NCBI GenBank assembly: GCA_017446225.1
Contig: JAFSRH010000062.1
Location: 1 to 64,000, forward strand
Direction of reading: 5' to 3'
DNA: 64,000 bases
From: Oscillibacter sp.
GTDB taxonomy: Bacteria; Bacillota; Clostridia; Oscillospirales; Oscillospiraceae
The number at the start of each line of letters is the position of its first letter. Positions within the stretch are counted from its first letter, which is position 1. The position numbers and the translations under genes are program-made. Under the pieces are notes generated by a model, which had not been told where the DNA came from, did no database searches, and worked only from the letters and a program-made list of their open reading frames with translations. Of this stretch, positions 35,996 to 45,805 are shown one piece after another.

Positions 35996-37327
35996 TTATA
36001 CTGTCCGGCGCGCCGCGGGCGCGTTCCGCTCCGGCTCCTCCTCTTCTTCCTGTTCGTCCGATTCGCCGTCCTTCTCCGCCTCTCTGGCGGCAACGTCCGG
36101 GAGCGTGTCGCCCTCCGCGCTGAGGTCCAGCGTAAGGACAATGTCCACCGGCACGCCCAGATACATACTGTTCCCCACACGGTACGCGCCCGAAGTCACG
36201 GCAACGACGTGCCCGAACACGTTTAACAGCGCGCCGCCCGAACTGCCCTGTGAGATGTCGGCGGTGTTCATGACGCACGGCAAACTGTAGCGTTCGACTT
36301 CACGGGCCGTTGCGCTGATGACGCCCGAACTGACCGCCAGACCCAGTCCCAGCGGATTACTGAGCGTGTAAGCGACATCGCCGGGGCGAAGGTCGGCCGT
36401 CCCGACAAGTTCCAGCGCGGAGAAGCGCGGGACGCGCTGTCCGTCCAGCGTGGTGAGGGACACGCGAATAACCGCAAGGTCCATTTCTTTGTCGTACCAT
36501 ATCACGCGCTCCACGGGGAACGACTCCCCGGTCACGAGCGTTGCAACGGCCTGTATGGCGCCGTCAATGGAGTGGTAATTGGTCACGGCCAGCCCATCGG
36601 GGCTGATAAAGAAGCCGCTGGCGTCCGCGGACGGCGCGCTTTCGGCAATCTCCCCTTCCGTTTCGTAAAGAGCCATGCTGAACACGGCGGACATATAGCG
36701 GTCGGAAATCTGACGGGCGGTCAGTTCCGGACGGTCCAGCCCCAGCGCGCTGACGGCGGACCGTGCGCATAGGCCCCGCTCCACCAGACGTTCCAGCACG
36801 CCGCCGCCGTCCGGATAGGAACAGCGCAACGCGTCAAGCGCGGACTCGCACAGGTCGCCCACGGTGAAAATACCGGTATAGGCGCGGGAACTCAGTCCAA
36901 CGCGCCGCGCGAACATCGCGGCATCGGACGGCGTGAACTCGTCATAGCCCAGCATACGCAGAAGCATGACAAACCAGTCATTGGCCATGATATTCTGGTC
37001 CGCGCCGAAGGACGTGGCGGAAACGGCGTCCGCCCAGCCTTGTTCCACGGCGTAGGATACGAAGGCGTCCGCCTCTTTGGGGACGTCCCGGAAGCGGGAA
37101 CTTCTTCCGGCTTCCGGAACCGTCCCGCCGGAGAGTTTGACCAGCATGACAACGGCGTCCGCACGGTTGGCCGGGGCGGAGGCGTCGTACGTTCCTTCTT
37201 CCAGCAGTCCGAGGGTAATTAAGGTGTCGGCGGCGCGGCGGGCCTCCCCTTCCAGCGCCGGGACAGCGGGAAGATACGTCAGAAACAGGGCCAGTACGCA
37301 GAACAAAGAAAGCATTCGTTTTCTCAT
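35996..37327 (-). CDS. secreted trypsin-like serine protease with SLH-like N-terminal region
   Basis: A 443-residue exported protein. After a signal peptide (about residues 1-25) come SLH-like units with NRADAVVMLVKLSGG and ANDWFVMLLRMLGY. A trypsin-type (HtrA/S1C-like) domain follows with the triad seen as VTNYHSI (His), KEMDLAVIRV (Asp) and DISQGSSGGALLN (Ser). No PDZ domain follows; the C-terminus is an acidic low-complexity tail. It probably acts on the cell surface, bound through the SLH-like part. The ATG at 37327 follows GGAGGACAGATGT. Confidence 0.85.
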   Translation of the reverse strand: MRKRMLSLFCVLALFLTYLPAVPALEGEARRAADTLITLGLLEEGTYDASAPANRADAVVMLVKLSGGTVPEAGRSSRFRDVPKEADAFVSYAVEQGWADAVSATSFGADQNIMANDWFVMLLRMLGYDEFTPSDAAMFARRVGLSSRAYTGIFTVGDLCESALDALRCSYPDGGGVLERLVERGLCARSAVSALGLDRPELTARQISDRYMSAVFSMALYETEGEIAESAPSADASGFFISPDGLAVTNYHSIDGAIQAVATLVTGESFPVERVIWYDKEMDLAVIRVSLTTLDGQRVPRFSALELVGTADLRPGDVAYTLSNPLGLGLAVSSGVISATAREVERYSLPCVMNTADISQGSSGGALLNVFGHVVAVTSGAYRVGNSMYLGVPVDIVLTLDLSAEGDTLPDVAAREAEKDGESDEQEEEEEPERNAPAARRTV

Positions 37328-37352
37328 ACATCTGTCCTCCATCATGGAAAAG

Positions 37353-38120
37353 TCACCCGTTACGGTCCGCGGCAATCAGTCCCTTGAGGGCTTCCACGGC
37401 AACCCGTACGGCGGCGGCGGTATCGGTACTCATATTCTGGTCAAGCCCGGCCTGTTCGCGCTCCTGATTCCAGATGACGTGAAAACAGGCCCCGCAACGT
37501 ACGCCCAGCGCGGCGGCGACCACGTAAAGCGCGGCGGTCTCCATTTCGCTGGCCTTGACGCCCAAGCGTTTCCACGCCTCCCACTTCGCGCGCAGTTCGT
37601 AACTGACCGGGGACGCCTCCGGGCTGTGCTGTCCGTAGAAGCTGTCCTTACTCTGCACCACGCCCGCGTGGACGGGCAGTCCGAGCGTTTTGGCGGCCTG
37701 AACCAGCGCGTTCACGGCGTCCAGATTTCCCACGGCGGGGAACTCCGGCGGCGCGTACTCTAAACTGGTATGCTCGTAACGTACCGCGCCCGTGGCAACC
37801 ACAATGTCGCCGGAGCGGACGTTCAGGTCAATGCCGCCGCAGGTGCCGGTTCTCAGGAAGGTGTCCGCGCCGCATTTGTGAAGCTCTTCCATGGCAATCG
37901 CGGCGGACGGGCCGCCGATTCCCGTAGAACAGGCCGTGACCTTTTCGCCCAGCAGGTAGCCGGTCCAGACGCGAAACTCCCGGTTGTACGCCACCTCCCG
38001 CGCGTCATCGAACAGGGCCGCGATATCGGGCACGCGTCCGGGGTCGCCGGGCAGGATACAGTAGCGGCCCACATCCCCCGGCGTACAGTGAATATGAAAC
38101 TGCTTTTCAAGTGTTTGCAT
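37353..38120 (-). CDS. udp: uridine phosphorylase-like nucleoside phosphorylase
   Basis: A 255-residue enzyme of the NP-I phosphorylase family. LPGDPGRV (about residue 23) binds phosphate, [15 protein letters not shown] (about 66) and RTGTCGG (about 90) shape the site, and [10 protein letters not shown] (about 190) binds ribose. QxQ/R pattern residues for uracil appear near [11 protein letters not shown], so uridine is the likely substrate, though purine nucleosides cannot be excluded. With deoD it gives the cell nucleoside salvage, but the two lie in different transcripts. It begins 47 bases after mutS2. Confidence 0.85.
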   Translation of the reverse strand: MQTLEKQFHIHCTPGDVGRYCILPGDPGRVPDIAALFDDAREVAYNREFRVWTGYLLGEKVTACSTGIGGPSAAIAMEELHKCGADTFLRTGTCGGIDLNVRSGDIVVATGAVRYEHTSLEYAPPEFPAVGNLDAVNALVQAAKTLGLPVHAGVVQSKDSFYGQHSPEASPVSYELRAKWEAWKRLGVKASEMETAALYVVAAALGVRCGACFHVIWNQEREQAGLDQNMSTDTAAAVRVAVEALKGLIAADRNG

Positions 38121-38167
38121 AACAACTCTCCATTCCCTTGTCGTTTTGTCCTTTGCGCTCCGGCGTT

Positions 38168-40597
38168 TTACTTTTTCAGCGTCACCACCGTTACGCCGTC
38201 CTCGCCTTCCCCGTAGACGCCCAGACGGTAACTCTTTACGGCTTTGTTGCGCTTGAGCAACGCGTGTACGGCTTTCCGCAGGGTGCCGGTACCCTTGCCG
38301 TGAATGATGACCACGGTCTCCAAATGTCCCATAACGGCGCCGGACAGGAAGTTTTCCACCACGCTTTCGGCCTCTATGGTCTCCATGCCCCGGATGTCAA
38401 GTTCCCTCTGCGCGGCGGAGCGGAGAGAAACCGTCACGCCGCCCTTCGGCGCGGAAACGGGCGTACCCCGTTTTTTACGCGCGGCGGGCTGTTGGAGCGC
38501 CACGCGTTCCGGGCCTTCGATCAGGCGCACTTCCGAGGCGTTGACTTTCATATTGACGGGTCCGGCTTTCAGACGCAGGGTCTGCCCGTCCACGCTGACC
38601 ACTTCCGCCGGGGTACGTACGCCGGGAATTTCCACAAGGTCCCCCGGACGGATGGGCCGGCTTGGTTTTGGAATCGGTTCCTGTCTGGGGTCGGGATGGG
38701 AAAGGGCGTCCTCCGCCTCATTGAGTTTCCGCCGCATGGCCGTTCGGATTTCGTTGGAGTCCGCCACGGAGCCGCCTTCGAGCAGGGCCTTTTCGTACGC
38801 TTTCCGCAAAGCGTCCAGTTCGGCAAAGACGCCGTCGGCGGCGGTCCGGGCGTCTTTGAGCAGACGTTTCGCCTCCGCCTCCCCACGGCTCCGGGCGTGT
38901 TCCTTGGCGCGCTCCATCTGTTCCCGGAATTCCCGCGCCTTTTTCGCGTCCTCTTCCCGCTGACGGTAGAGGCGTTCCGATTCCGTGTCCCGGCGTTCCA
39001 ACGCCTGACGCTTTTCTTCCAGACGCGTCAGGACGTCCTCAAAGCGGACCGTATCCCCGCTCATCTGGGCCTGTGCGTCCGCAATGATTTCTTCCGGCAG
39101 TCCGAGCCGGCGCGAGATGGCGAACGCGTTCGACTTGCCCGGGATACCGATAATCAGGCGGTACGTGGGCGCGAGGGTCTCCACGTCAAACTCACAGGAC
39201 GCGTTTTCCACGCCCGCCGTGGTCATGGCAAAGGTTTTCAGTTCCGCGTAATGGGTTGTGGCGGCGGACTTCGCGCCGAGCGCGCGGACGTGCTGAATTA
39301 CCGCAATCGCGAGCGCGGCGCCCTCTACGGGGTCGGTTCCCGCGCCGAGTTCGTCAAACAGAAGCAGGCTTGCGGAGTCGGCTTCCTGTAGAATCGAGAC
39401 AATGTTGGTCATGTGCGCGGAGAACGTGGAAAGGCTCTGTTCAATGCTCTGTTCGTCCCCGATGTCGGCAAGGACGCGCTCGTAAACGGAGAGTACGCTT
39501 CCGTCCCCGGCGGGGATGTGCAGGCCGCATTGCGCCATCAACGTAAGGAGGCCAAGCGTTTTCAGGCTGACAGTTTTTCCGCCGGTATTCGGCCCGGTAA
39601 TCACCAGCGTGTCGAATTCTTCTCCGAGGGATAGGTCAATCGGCACGGCGGATTTCGGGTCAAGGAGCGGGTGGCGGGCCTTGCGCAGGTGAATGGCCCC
39701 GTCCCGGCGCAGAACGGGCCGTACGGCGTCCATCTGGTAGGAGAGCTGTCCGCGGGCAAAGATGAGGTCGAGACGGACAAGGGTGTTGTAATCGTCCTCC
39801 ATTTCGCGGCGGTGCGCGGCGGCGTCATTGGACAGTTCGGCAAGGATACGGTCAATTTCTTTCTGTTCTTTGGCTTGCAGTTCAATGAGTTCGTTATTGG
39901 CCTGTACCACGCCCATGGGTTCCACGAACACGGTCGCGCCGGACGCGGAAATGTCGTGGACCAGTCCGGGGAGCGCGGCGCGCTGTTCGGCCTTGACCGG
40001 GACGACAAAGCGTCCGTCCCGCTGGGTGATGATGGACTCTTGCAGGATTTTCGCGTAACTGGGGGACGTGATGATTTTTTGCAGAATCTGACGGCTTTTC
40101 GACTGGGCCATTCTCATGTGGCGGCGGATGTCGGCTAATTCGGGACTGGCGGCGTCCGACACGGTATCCTCGTCCGGGATACAGCGGCGTATTTTCTCCT
40201 CAAGAAACCGGTTGCCGCGCAGGGACAGAAAAAACGAATCCAGCGCGGTCCGTTCCCGCTGTTCGTCCGGGAAGTATTCGCGGGTCCGGCGCGCGGCGGT
40301 CAGCACTCCGGCAATCGTCAGGAGTTCGTGGAGGTTGAGCGCCCCGCCGCGTTCGGCGCGGTCAAGGGCTTCGGCGATGGGCTTCACGCCGGAAAAGGAC
40401 GGGCTTCCGTGCAGTCCAATCATAGCGCGTGCGGCGTCCGTCTCATTGAGCAGGCGTTCCACGTCCTCCCGCTCGACTTCCGGACGCAGTCGGAGAGAAC
40501 GTTCTTTCGCCTCCGCGCTGACAGCCTGTGCCGAAAGGAGTTCCAGCACGCGGGGGAGTTCCAGAGTACGGACGGATTTTTCGGTAAGTTCGCTCAT
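38168..40597 (-). CDS. mutS2: MutS2 endonuclease / ribosome collision ATPase
   Basis: An 809-residue protein. MutS2 lacks the mismatch-recognition domain and has been shown in Bacillus to split collided ribosomes; older work reports suppression of recombination. Core and clamp region fill residues 1-320; Walker A is [13 protein letters not shown] (about residue 334), Walker [14 protein letters not shown]; a long coiled coil follows (about 515-630); the Smr nuclease domain at the C-terminus begins ELDIRGM and has [13 protein letters not shown]. The ATG at 40597 follows AGGAGTGAGCCT. Frame open upstream overlaps the neighbouring gene and is not part of it. Confidence 0.95.
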   Translation of the reverse strand: MSELTEKSVRTLELPRVLELLSAQAVSAEAKERSLRLRPEVEREDVERLLNETDAARAMIGLHGSPSFSGVKPIAEALDRAERGGALNLHELLTIAGVLTAARRTREYFPDEQRERTALDSFFLSLRGNRFLEEKIRRCIPDEDTVSDAASPELADIRRHMRMAQSKSRQILQKIITSPSYAKILQESIITQRDGRFVVPVKAEQRAALPGLVHDISASGATVFVEPMGVVQANNELIELQAKEQKEIDRILAELSNDAAAHRREMEDDYNTLVRLDLIFARGQLSYQMDAVRPVLRRDGAIHLRKARHPLLDPKSAVPIDLSLGEEFDTLVITGPNTGGKTVSLKTLGLLTLMAQCGLHIPAGDGSVLSVYERVLADIGDEQSIEQSLSTFSAHMTNIVSILQEADSASLLLFDELGAGTDPVEGAALAIAVIQHVRALGAKSAATTHYAELKTFAMTTAGVENASCEFDVETLAPTYRLIIGIPGKSNAFAISRRLGLPEEIIADAQAQMSGDTVRFEDVLTRLEEKRQALERRDTESERLYRQREEDAKKAREFREQMERAKEHARSRGEAEAKRLLKDARTAADGVFAELDALRKAYEKALLEGGSVADSNEIRTAMRRKLNEAEDALSHPDPRQEPIPKPSRPIRPGDLVEIPGVRTPAEVVSVDGQTLRLKAGPVNMKVNASEVRLIEGPERVALQQPAARKKRGTPVSAPKGGVTVSLRSAAQRELDIRGMETIEAESVVENFLSGAVMGHLETVVIIHGKGTGTLRKAVHALLKRNKAVKSYRLGVYGEGEDGVTVVTLKK

Positions 40598-40610
40598 AGG
40601 CTCACTCCTG

Positions 40611-41051
40611 TCAGGAAGATGAATACGGATTCGGTTCAGGGAGAATCCACGGCAGACGGTCAAACCAGAATTCGACCTGAAAACAGGGACGCGGGAAATC
40701 CTCCGGGAGCAAATCACACGCCGCGTCACAGGATACCGAGACGCCGTCCGCAAGCGTTGGCGCGGGTCCCGCCCCGCCGCCGAGCAGTTCGCCGTGGACG
40801 TGGTACCATGCGCTGGCGCACACGTTGCGGCGCGTCCCGCCGTAGTGGCAGACTTCCGCGGGTTTGAGCGGGTCGAGGCCGAGCGCGCGGAAAAGGTCCG
40901 TGACGGCTTCCGGTAACGTGCGGACGGCCCGGAGGAAGTTCCGGCACCCGGCGCAGTCGCAGACCGGCCACGGCGTCCGCGCGGCGTAATAGGCGCGTGT
41001 CCGTTCCGGGTCGGTACGCGTCCGGTAAGGCCCGAAGGCAAGGTCTGTCAT
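40611..41051 (-). CDS. hypothetical protein between recO and mutS2
   Basis: A 146-residue soluble protein, not recognised. It starts MTDLAFGPYRTRTDPER and has CDCAGCRNFLRAV (about residue 31) and CHYGGTRRN, cysteine groups that could bind a metal; ends WILPEPNPYSSS. Start by ATGA overlap with the recO stop, so it is coupled to recO. Similar genes appear near recO in related gut Clostridia, from memory; no role is known. Confidence 0.75.
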   Translation of the reverse strand: MTDLAFGPYRTRTDPERTRAYYAARTPWPVCDCAGCRNFLRAVRTLPEAVTDLFRALGLDPLKPAEVCHYGGTRRNVCASAWYHVHGELLGGGAGPAPTLADGVSVSCDAACDLLPEDFPRPCFQVEFWFDRLPWILPEPNPYSSS

Positions 41052-41821
41052 AGGCCGGTTTCTTTCAACGGCAAGAGACTTTTGTAAAATTCGAGCGTCC
41101 GGAAGCGGCGTTCCATCTGGACAAAGAGGAAGCGTTCCGCGGCGTCCGCGAATCGTTTCAGGGCGTCCGGGGCGAGGCGGAACGAGTACAGACGCCTTTC
41201 GTCCCCGTAGACCACGTGGCGCAGGGCCGACAGGGAGGCCGGACACAGCGGCACGGAGTTTCCGGCGTTTCCGGGGGCGCAGTTCCGGCAGTGTAACACG
41301 CCTTGCACGGTGTCCAGCATGGGATCGGGCGGGTCGGGCCTTCCGCAGTACGCGCACGAATCCGCCAGCGGCGCGAACCCCGCCACGCATAGAAATTTCA
41401 GTTCAAAGGCGGCTTTCACCAGCGGCAGCGGCCTTGACAGCGCGGAGAGGGCGTAAAGGCCGTTGAGCAGAAGCCGGAGCAGGGGCCGCGCGGGGGCTTC
41501 TTCTACGGCCGCCGCTTCCGCCAGTTCCGCGAAGTAGAACCCGAGCGACAGCGTTTCCAGACGGCCCCGAAGGCCGGAAAACAGTTCGATGGTGTTTCCC
41601 TCTTTGGCGTGGTACCAGTCGCCGCGCCGGAACAGGGTCCACTCCGACCACGCCAGAGACTGGGCCGCGGCCGCGAAACGGCTGTTTTTCCGTCTGGCTC
41701 CCCGCACAATGACCGGCATTTTGCCGCGGTCCTCCGACAGAAGCGTCAGAATTTTATCGCTTTCCCGCGTCACGGTCTCCCGCAGGACGATGCCCCGGGT
41801 CACAAAGTACGCAACAGGCAT
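41048..41821 (-). CDS. recO: DNA repair protein RecO
   Basis: A 257-residue protein that works with RecF and RecR to load RecA on SSB-coated DNA. An N-terminal OB fold (FVTRGIVLRETVTRESDKILTL region) is followed by a helical domain and a zinc finger with CAYCGRP and CRNCAPG. The ATG at 41821 is preceded by GGAGG with seven bases between; a GTG two codons upstream is less well placed. First gene of the minus-strand run. Confidence 0.95.
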   Translation of the reverse strand: MPVAYFVTRGIVLRETVTRESDKILTLLSEDRGKMPVIVRGARRKNSRFAAAAQSLAWSEWTLFRRGDWYHAKEGNTIELFSGLRGRLETLSLGFYFAELAEAAAVEEAPARPLLRLLLNGLYALSALSRPLPLVKAAFELKFLCVAGFAPLADSCAYCGRPDPPDPMLDTVQGVLHCRNCAPGNAGNSVPLCPASLSALRHVVYGDERRLYSFRLAPDALKRFADAAERFLFVQMERRFRTLEFYKSLLPLKETGL

Positions 41822-41855
41822 GGGCACGCCTCCGCTTTTCTCTCAAAGTGTGCTG

Positions 41856-41884
41856 ATTATAGCATACCGTCCGGAAAACCGCAA
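41856..41884 (-). promoter_or_regulatory. promoter of the recO-mutS2 run
   Basis: Minus-strand TTGCGG (41884-41879), 17 bases, perfect TATAAT (41861-41856), 34 bases before the recO start. Confidence 0.7.
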
Positions 41885-42049
41885 CCGAAAAAGCGGGACT
41901 TTTTCTTACAGGTCCGTAAAAATCCCGGGAAAACTGAAATTTTCTATTGACACTTCGCCGGATACGTGGCAAACTGTATCCCATGGACCGCGCTGAACAC
42001 GCGGCACAAAAGAGAGCGGCCGGAGAGCCGCTTTACAGGGGGGTCCGCT

Positions 42050-42862
42050 GTGACAGAACATATCGACCGGGGTGCTTGCAAAGCGCGCGCCCGGGAATTG
42101 CTGGACGCCGCGCAGGTTTCGCCGCGAAAAATGGTCGCGCTCTGGCTGGGATTAAAGGCGCTTCTTTCTCTTTTAGAATCCATTGGCGGAGGTATCAACC
42201 CGTTCTATATGTTTCTGGTCGTGCTGACCGCCATGCTGTCCATAGTGCTGGACGCGGGCTTCGTGCTCTACTGCATGGCCGTCCGCAGGGGGGAGCGGGC
42301 CGAGTACCTGACCCTGTTCGATGGGTTCGCCTTCGCCGGGGAAGTCATTCTGCTGACGCTGGTCAAGGCCGTTCTGATCGGCCTGTGGTCCATGCTCTTC
42401 CTGATTCCGGGTATCGTTGCCTTCTACCGCTACCGTTTCGCGCTCTACAACCTGTTGGAGAACCCGGACTTGGGCGTGACGGGGGCCATTGCCATGAGCA
42501 AACGTCAGACGCAAGGCTTCAAGTGGCAGATTTTCACGCTGGATATGAGTTATCTTGGCTGGGCGCTGCTGGCGGCCTTGCCGGATCTGCTGTATCGTCA
42601 GAACGTGCAAATACAGGTTTACGGCATTGTCGGCGCCGCGGATTACTGGAACCTTCAGGACGTCATGAAGTATGTAAGCCCGGACGTGTTCGGCGTCCCG
42701 TGGATGGCTTGGCAGGCGCTGATTATCGTATGGGAACTGGCGGTGTCCATATACTACCGGGCCAATTACCAGTGCGTGGAGCTGGACTATTTCGACACAG
42801 CCAAGCGTTGCTCCGGCGAGGGAGAGACGCCGCAGGAAAGCGGACCCTATGGCGAAGCGTAA
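42050..42862 (+). CDS. DUF975-type multi-pass membrane protein
   Basis: A 270-residue integral membrane protein with a short cytoplasmic N-terminus and about five or six membrane segments. The block ARELLDAAQV at the start, LIPGIVAFYRYRFALYNLLENPDLG in the middle (each within about residues 115-140) and a final YRANYQCVELDYF fit the DUF975 family. No enzyme motif. The GTG at 42050 is preceded by AGGGGGG with six bases between, better than any upstream ATG. Function unknown. Confidence 0.8.
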   Translation: MTEHIDRGACKARARELLDAAQVSPRKMVALWLGLKALLSLLESIGGGINPFYMFLVVLTAMLSIVLDAGFVLYCMAVRRGERAEYLTLFDGFAFAGEVILLTLVKAVLIGLWSMLFLIPGIVAFYRYRFALYNLLENPDLGVTGAIAMSKRQTQGFKWQIFTLDMSYLGWALLAALPDLLYRQNVQIQVYGIVGAADYWNLQDVMKYVSPDVFGVPWMAWQALIIVWELAVSIYYRANYQCVELDYFDTAKRCSGEGETPQESGPYGEA

Positions 42863-42933
42863 AACTATTCCCGGCGCGGGAGAGCTTCCGCGTTCCGTGA
42901 ATGGAAAATAATAAGGAAAAGGAGAAAAACATC

Positions 42934-43098
42934 ATGAAAAAGTACGAGTGCGACCCTTGCGGATACGTGTATGACCCCGCCGAAGGCGACCCCGACAATG
43001 ACATTGCCCCGGGCACGGCGTTCGAGGACTTGCCGGAGGACTGGGTGTGCCCGGTGTGCGGCGCGGGCAAGGAAGAGTTCAAGCCCGTTGAGGACTAA
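42934..43098 (+). CDS. rubredoxin
   Basis: A 54-residue electron carrier with one iron held by four cysteines: [10 protein letters not shown] and [11 protein letters not shown]. In anaerobes rubredoxin feeds reductases that remove oxygen, superoxide or peroxide. The ATG at 42934 follows AAGGAGAAAAACATC; an upstream ATG at 42901 in frame lacks a better site. Length and spacing are normal, so it should be functional. Confidence 0.97.
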   Translation: MKKYECDPCGYVYDPAEGDPDNDIAPGTAFEDLPEDWVCPVCGAGKEEFKPVED

Positions 43099-43116
43099 AC
43101 GCGTCATGACGAACGG

Positions 43117-43143
43117 AATCCCCGGCCGCGGCCGGGGATTTTT
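43117..43143. terminator. terminator between rubredoxin and patatin genes
   Basis: AATCCCCGGC/GCCGGGGATT stem with a four-base loop and a TTTTT tail on the plus strand. It ends just before the stop of the converging patatin gene. Confidence 0.88.
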
Positions 43144-43150
43144 GCGCGTA

Positions 43151-44008
43151 TCAGGCGGGGGCGTTCCAGAAACGGCGGACCGTGCCGGACAGACGGCGGC
43201 CGATAAAGTAGCCTTGCTGCCACAGGGCGCGGATGATGTTCAAGTCCCGTTCCGTACGCGCGCATTTGAGCGTGTCGTCCGGGGCGATGACCATAATTTT
43301 CCCTTCCTCTTCCAGCGCGAACAGGGCCGCGCGGGTGTCGTTGTACCGGTCGGTACGGCGGCGCATGGTCTCCACAAAGGCCGGATACTTGCGGAACATA
43401 AGTTCCATGCTCTTTGCGCTGTCGAAACGCTTATGGTAGTCCCGTTCGCGCGTGAGAATGACAACCACGCGGTCACATCCGGCCTCCAAGGCCCGCCGCC
43501 ACGGAATCGGGTCCGAACAGCCGCCGTCAAAGTACAGTTGCCCTTCCACCTCAATGGGCGGAAACATCACGGGGATGGCACAAGTGGCCTGCAAGACCAG
43601 ATTCGAGGGGTCGTCACGCGGGACGGTCCAGTATTCGGGCTGTCCGGTCTCCAGATTGGTCAGCACGGCCTCCACTTCCCCGGGGTAGGCGTGAAAGGCG
43701 CCGTAATCGAACGGTATCAGCTCATTGGGAATGGTGTCGTAAACGAATTTGAGGCCGAAATAGGCGCGGTTATGGGGGTTTAACAGGTTTCGCATTCCCA
43801 TATAACGGCGGTCGCGTACGTACGCGGAGACCAGTTTCAGGTTCCGGCGGCTCTGGCGGGAAAGGTAGCTGACGCCGTAGGCGATCCCTGCGGATACGCC
43901 GATGGTATAATCCGGCAGAGGTACGCCCGTGTCCAGAAGCGCATCGCATACGCCGGTGGAAAAGATGGTCCGGAGAGCGCCGCCTTCCAGAACAAGACCG
44001 GTTTTCAT
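43151..44008 (-). CDS. patatin-like phospholipase
   Basis: A 285-residue lipid acyl hydrolase of the RssA/YjjU type. The oxyanion loop is LEGGALRTIFSTGV (about residue 7), the nucleophile serine is in GVSAG (about 38-42) and the catalytic aspartate is in FDGGCSDPIP (about 159). No signal peptide, so it acts in the cytosol or on the inner membrane face. The ATG follows AGGAAGGACAAAATC. Stands alone. Confidence 0.92.
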   Translation of the reverse strand: MKTGLVLEGGALRTIFSTGVCDALLDTGVPLPDYTIGVSAGIAYGVSYLSRQSRRNLKLVSAYVRDRRYMGMRNLLNPHNRAYFGLKFVYDTIPNELIPFDYGAFHAYPGEVEAVLTNLETGQPEYWTVPRDDPSNLVLQATCAIPVMFPPIEVEGQLYFDGGCSDPIPWRRALEAGCDRVVVILTRERDYHKRFDSAKSMELMFRKYPAFVETMRRRTDRYNDTRAALFALEEEGKIMVIAPDDTLKCARTERDLNIIRALWQQGYFIGRRLSGTVRRFWNAPA

Positions 44009-44121
44009 GATTTTGTCCTTCCTTTCTGTGGTGTCTTTCTATATGCGAAGCGCATTCTACCACAGTTTCCCGGAAAAAGGAAGGGGGTCTTTTTATTTTC
44101 TGATACGCCGGGCAAGGCGCG

Positions 44122-44829
44122 TTATCCCGTAAACATCTGCGTCCAGTAGTGCCCGTCCGCGACATAGCCCACGCCGATCCGCGTATAAGAGGCGTTCAGA
44201 ATGTTGGCGCGGTGCCCCTCGGAGTTCATCCACGCCTCCACGACTTTCTGCGGCGTGCCGTAGCCGTAGGCGATGTTCTCCCCGGCGGTGCGGTACGTAA
44301 TGCCGAACGACTTCATCATCTGGAAGGGCGTCCCGTAGGTGGGGCTTTCGTGGGAAAAGTAGCCCTTTTCGCGCATATCCCGCGACTTGTAGCGGGCTAC
44401 CCGGGACAGTTCCGCGTCCGCCGCCAGCGCGGCGAGTCCGTAGCGCGCGCGTTCCGCGTTGACCAGCCGGACAACCTCCGTCTCGTAATCCGACATTCCG
44501 GCGTCCGTTGTCACGGCGGGGGTATTGTCGGGAACGGCCGGCGCGGTGGGGGTGTTGTCCGGGACAGACGGCGCGGCGGGGGTATTGTTGGGGACAGACG
44601 GCGCGGCGGGGGTATTGTTGGGGACAGACGGCGCGGCGGGGGTGTCCGTATCCTTGCTGTCAGGGAGACAGAAGTCCGGAAGCGTCCAGCGGCCCCACGT
44701 CCCCGGACAGCGGCGGACAATCGTCCGGCCGGTGTCGTGCCGGACAACCGGACCCTCACAGATGGCTTGCGCCGGTACGCTTAACAGAGCCGCAAGCGCC
44801 AGCAATGTCAGGAACTTCATCTTCTTCAT
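44122..44829 (-). CDS. secreted CAP/SCP-domain protein (YkwD type)
   Basis: A 235-residue exported protein: signal peptide (about residues 1-23), a short cysteine-containing region, a proline-rich linker with four and a half copies of a ten-residue unit (TPAAPSVPNN type, about residues 64-110) and a C-terminal CAP domain with VRLVNAERARYGL, FSHESP, AGENIAYG and SEGHRANILNA. CAP domains of this kind appear in spore coat and wall proteins; activity is unproven. The ATG at 44829 follows GGAGGATGTT. Confidence 0.88.
   Translation of the reverse strand: MKKMKFLTLLALAALLSVPAQAICEGPVVRHDTGRTIVRRCPGTWGRWTLPDFCLPDSKDTDTPAAPSVPNNTPAAPSVPNNTPAAPSVPDNTPTAPAVPDNTPAVTTDAGMSDYETEVVRLVNAERARYGLAALAADAELSRVARYKSRDMREKGYFSHESPTYGTPFQMMKSFGITYRTAGENIAYGYGTPQKVVEAWMNSEGHRANILNASYTRIGVGYVADGHYWTQMFTG
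44516..44645 (-). repeat. 30-base tandem repeat in the CAP protein linker
   Basis: About four in-frame units of 30 bases coding for NTPAAPSVPN-type decapeptides; the two units nearest 44580-44640 are almost identical, a sign of recent copying or slippage. Confidence 0.8.
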
Positions 44830-44880
44830 AACATCCTCCAAGCCGGTAAAACTTTAGGAATCCTTGCAAGGAATGGAGAA

Positions 44881-44909
44881 ATTGTAACCGATTTGTAACC
44901 GGATTGCAA
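44881..44909 (-). promoter_or_regulatory. promoter for the CAP-domain gene
   Basis: Minus-strand TTGCAA (44909-44904), 17 bases, TACAAT (44886-44881), with GGTTACAA occurring twice across spacer and -10. Confidence 0.65.
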
Positions 44910-45003
44910 ATGTAATGTTTTCCAGCATTCCGCACAAGAAAAAGAGATTGTCCGGAATGTTTCATGAACGAACTGTAAATTCTTAAAAAAACGTGAAATT
45001 CTG

Positions 45004-45032
45004 TTGCAATGTTCGGAAGAAGCGTTTATAAT
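45004..45032 (+). promoter_or_regulatory. promoter for ftsEX
   Basis: TTGCAA (45004-45009), 17 bases, perfect TATAAT (45027-45032), in the AT-rich gap before ftsE. Confidence 0.75.
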
Positions 45033-45112
45033 ATTCGGGCGGTGAGGGAGTGTTTCTTTTTGTCATTTTTTCCCTCCCCGCCGGACCGGTTACGAGATGG
45101 GGTGAACATCGC

Positions 45113-45805
45113 TTGATTCGTTTGAAAGACGTGGAGCTTGAGTACGAAAACGGTACGAAAGCCATTCAGGGCATTACGCTGAGCATTGAAGACGGAGAAT
45201 TTGTCTTTCTGGTAGGCCCGTCCGGCTCCGGAAAGTCTACCATTATTAAACTGTTGACGGGGGAACTCCTGCCGACTTTCGGCCGGGTCATGATTAACGG
45301 CTTTTCCATTGTGAACCTGAAAGACCGCCAAATACCCTTTATGCGCCGGACCCTCGGCGTGGTCTATCAGGACTTCCGCCTGATTGAAAAAAAGACCGTG
45401 TACGACAATCTGTCCTTTGTCATGCGGGCCGTGGGGGCCAATCCCCGCGAAATCAAAGACCGGATTCCGCGTATCCTCCGGCAACTGGAACTGGAGGACA
45501 AGGCCGACTGCTACCCGCCGGAACTCTCCGGCGGAGAACAGCAGCGGGTGGCCGTGGCCCGCGCGCTGGTCAACCGCCCGTCTACGATTATCGCCGATGA
45601 GCCGACCGGAAATCTGGACCCCGACCGCTCTATGGACCTTATGCGCCTTCTGATAAAAGTCAACCAGATGGGGACCACGGTCCTTGTCGTCACGCACGCG
45701 CGGGAACTGGTCAACCGCTTCGGCAAGCGGGTCGTGACGCTGGACGAGGGTCTCGTGACCCATGACGCGGTGGGGCGTTACGTGGGGGGCCGCCGCTATG
45801 GTTAA
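45113..45805 (+). CDS. ftsE: cell division ATP-binding protein FtsE
   Basis: A 230-residue ABC ATPase. Walker A is GPSGSGKST (about residue 36), signature [15 protein letters not shown] (about 139), Walker [13 protein letters not shown]. With FtsX it forms a complex that does not transport but signals to wall hydrolases. The TTG at 45113 follows GGGGTGAACATCGC and gives the family start (M)[13 protein letters not shown]; a GTG at 45050 would add an odd hydrophobic lead. It overlaps ftsX by eight bases. Confidence 0.95.
   Translation: MIRLKDVELEYENGTKAIQGITLSIEDGEFVFLVGPSGSGKSTIIKLLTGELLPTFGRVMINGFSIVNLKDRQIPFMRRTLGVVYQDFRLIEKKTVYDNLSFVMRAVGANPREIKDRIPRILRQLELEDKADCYPPELSGGEQQRVAVARALVNRPSTIIADEPTGNLDPDRSMDLMRLLIKVNQMGTTVLVVTHARELVNRFGKRVVTLDEGLVTHDAVGRYVGGRRYG

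Noticed and set aside
40598..41041. An in-frame N-terminal extension of mutS2 of 148 codons
   Set aside because: It overlaps the neighbouring gene in another frame, reads as Arg/Pro-rich shadow, and a good ribosome site and family start lie at 40597.
41947..42900. A 317-codon frame overlapping the DUF975-type gene
   Set aside because: Its product is Arg/Gly-rich with no membrane pattern, while the other frame gives a coherent multi-pass protein with a proper start.
44516..44645. A CRISPR-like array suggested by regular 30-base repeats
   Set aside because: The repeats are adjacent with no unique spacers and translate in frame as a proline-rich linker.
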